From: Strongylocentrotus purpuratus
Lineage: Eukaryota; Echinodermata; Echinoidea; Camarodonta; Strongylocentrotidae
Length of the DNA: 64,000 bases
Direction: 5' to 3'
Assembly: GCF_000002235.5 (NCBI RefSeq)
Contig: NW_022145606.1
Span: forward strand, 45,460,692 to 45,524,691
Content: more model-generated notes on this DNA
Told to the model about the DNA's origin: nothing
Seen by the model: the letters and a program-made list of their open reading frames with translations, nothing else
Database searches by the model: none
How positions within the stretch are numbered: the first letter of the stretch is position 1
The DNA itself: not shown here

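Overview
The window is eukaryotic, intron-rich and crowded with repeats. It most likely comes from a marine invertebrate deuterostome, best guess an echinoderm and probably a sea urchin. The reasons are: one gene built from CUB, C-type lectin, fibronectin-III and zona pellucida (ZP) modules on mostly phase-1 exons with canonical GT/AG sites; a Tx1/L1-like LINE; many short inverted-repeat transposons; and a fold-back transposon whose outer arms are tandem 15-bp repeats bounded by an 8-bp target duplication, the layout I recall for sea-urchin TU elements. The species is an inference.

Layout. 1-960: flank with one dispersed element (family A). 961-7763: about 6.8 kb of a 40-bp purine-rich minisatellite, which generates huge spurious minus-strand ORFs. 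7764-10896: dispersed elements and upstream flank of the gene. 10897-64000, plus strand: one gene, open at its 3' end. A signal-peptide exon (10897-10954) is followed by an 18.8-kb intron full of repeats. Twenty further exons then encode, in order, five CUB-type modules (29788-43617), a C-type lectin domain (44255-45007), an FN3 domain (45524-51686, split by a 5.9-kb intron holding a broken LINE), a second C-type lectin domain (52598-53715), a second FN3 domain (54229-56771) and the start of a ZP domain (58005-58195 and 63919-64000). About 1,167 codons are in the window and every exon junction keeps frame. The product should be a secreted or surface multi-adhesion protein able to polymerise or anchor through its ZP module. 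Its ligand cannot be read from sequence.

The introns record transposition. A, B and two single-copy elements all sit between TTAA tetranucleotides, pointing to a shared TTAA-type (piggyBac-like) mobilisation. Two poly-A retroposons have clear 13-bp and 16-bp target duplications. A 3.25-kb TU-like fold-back element lies in the intron that splits the ZP domain. Just upstream of the last exon lie two decayed tandem copies of that exon's first codons. No rRNA, intact tRNA or CRISPR array was seen, and I found no second protein-coding gene apart from the LINE.
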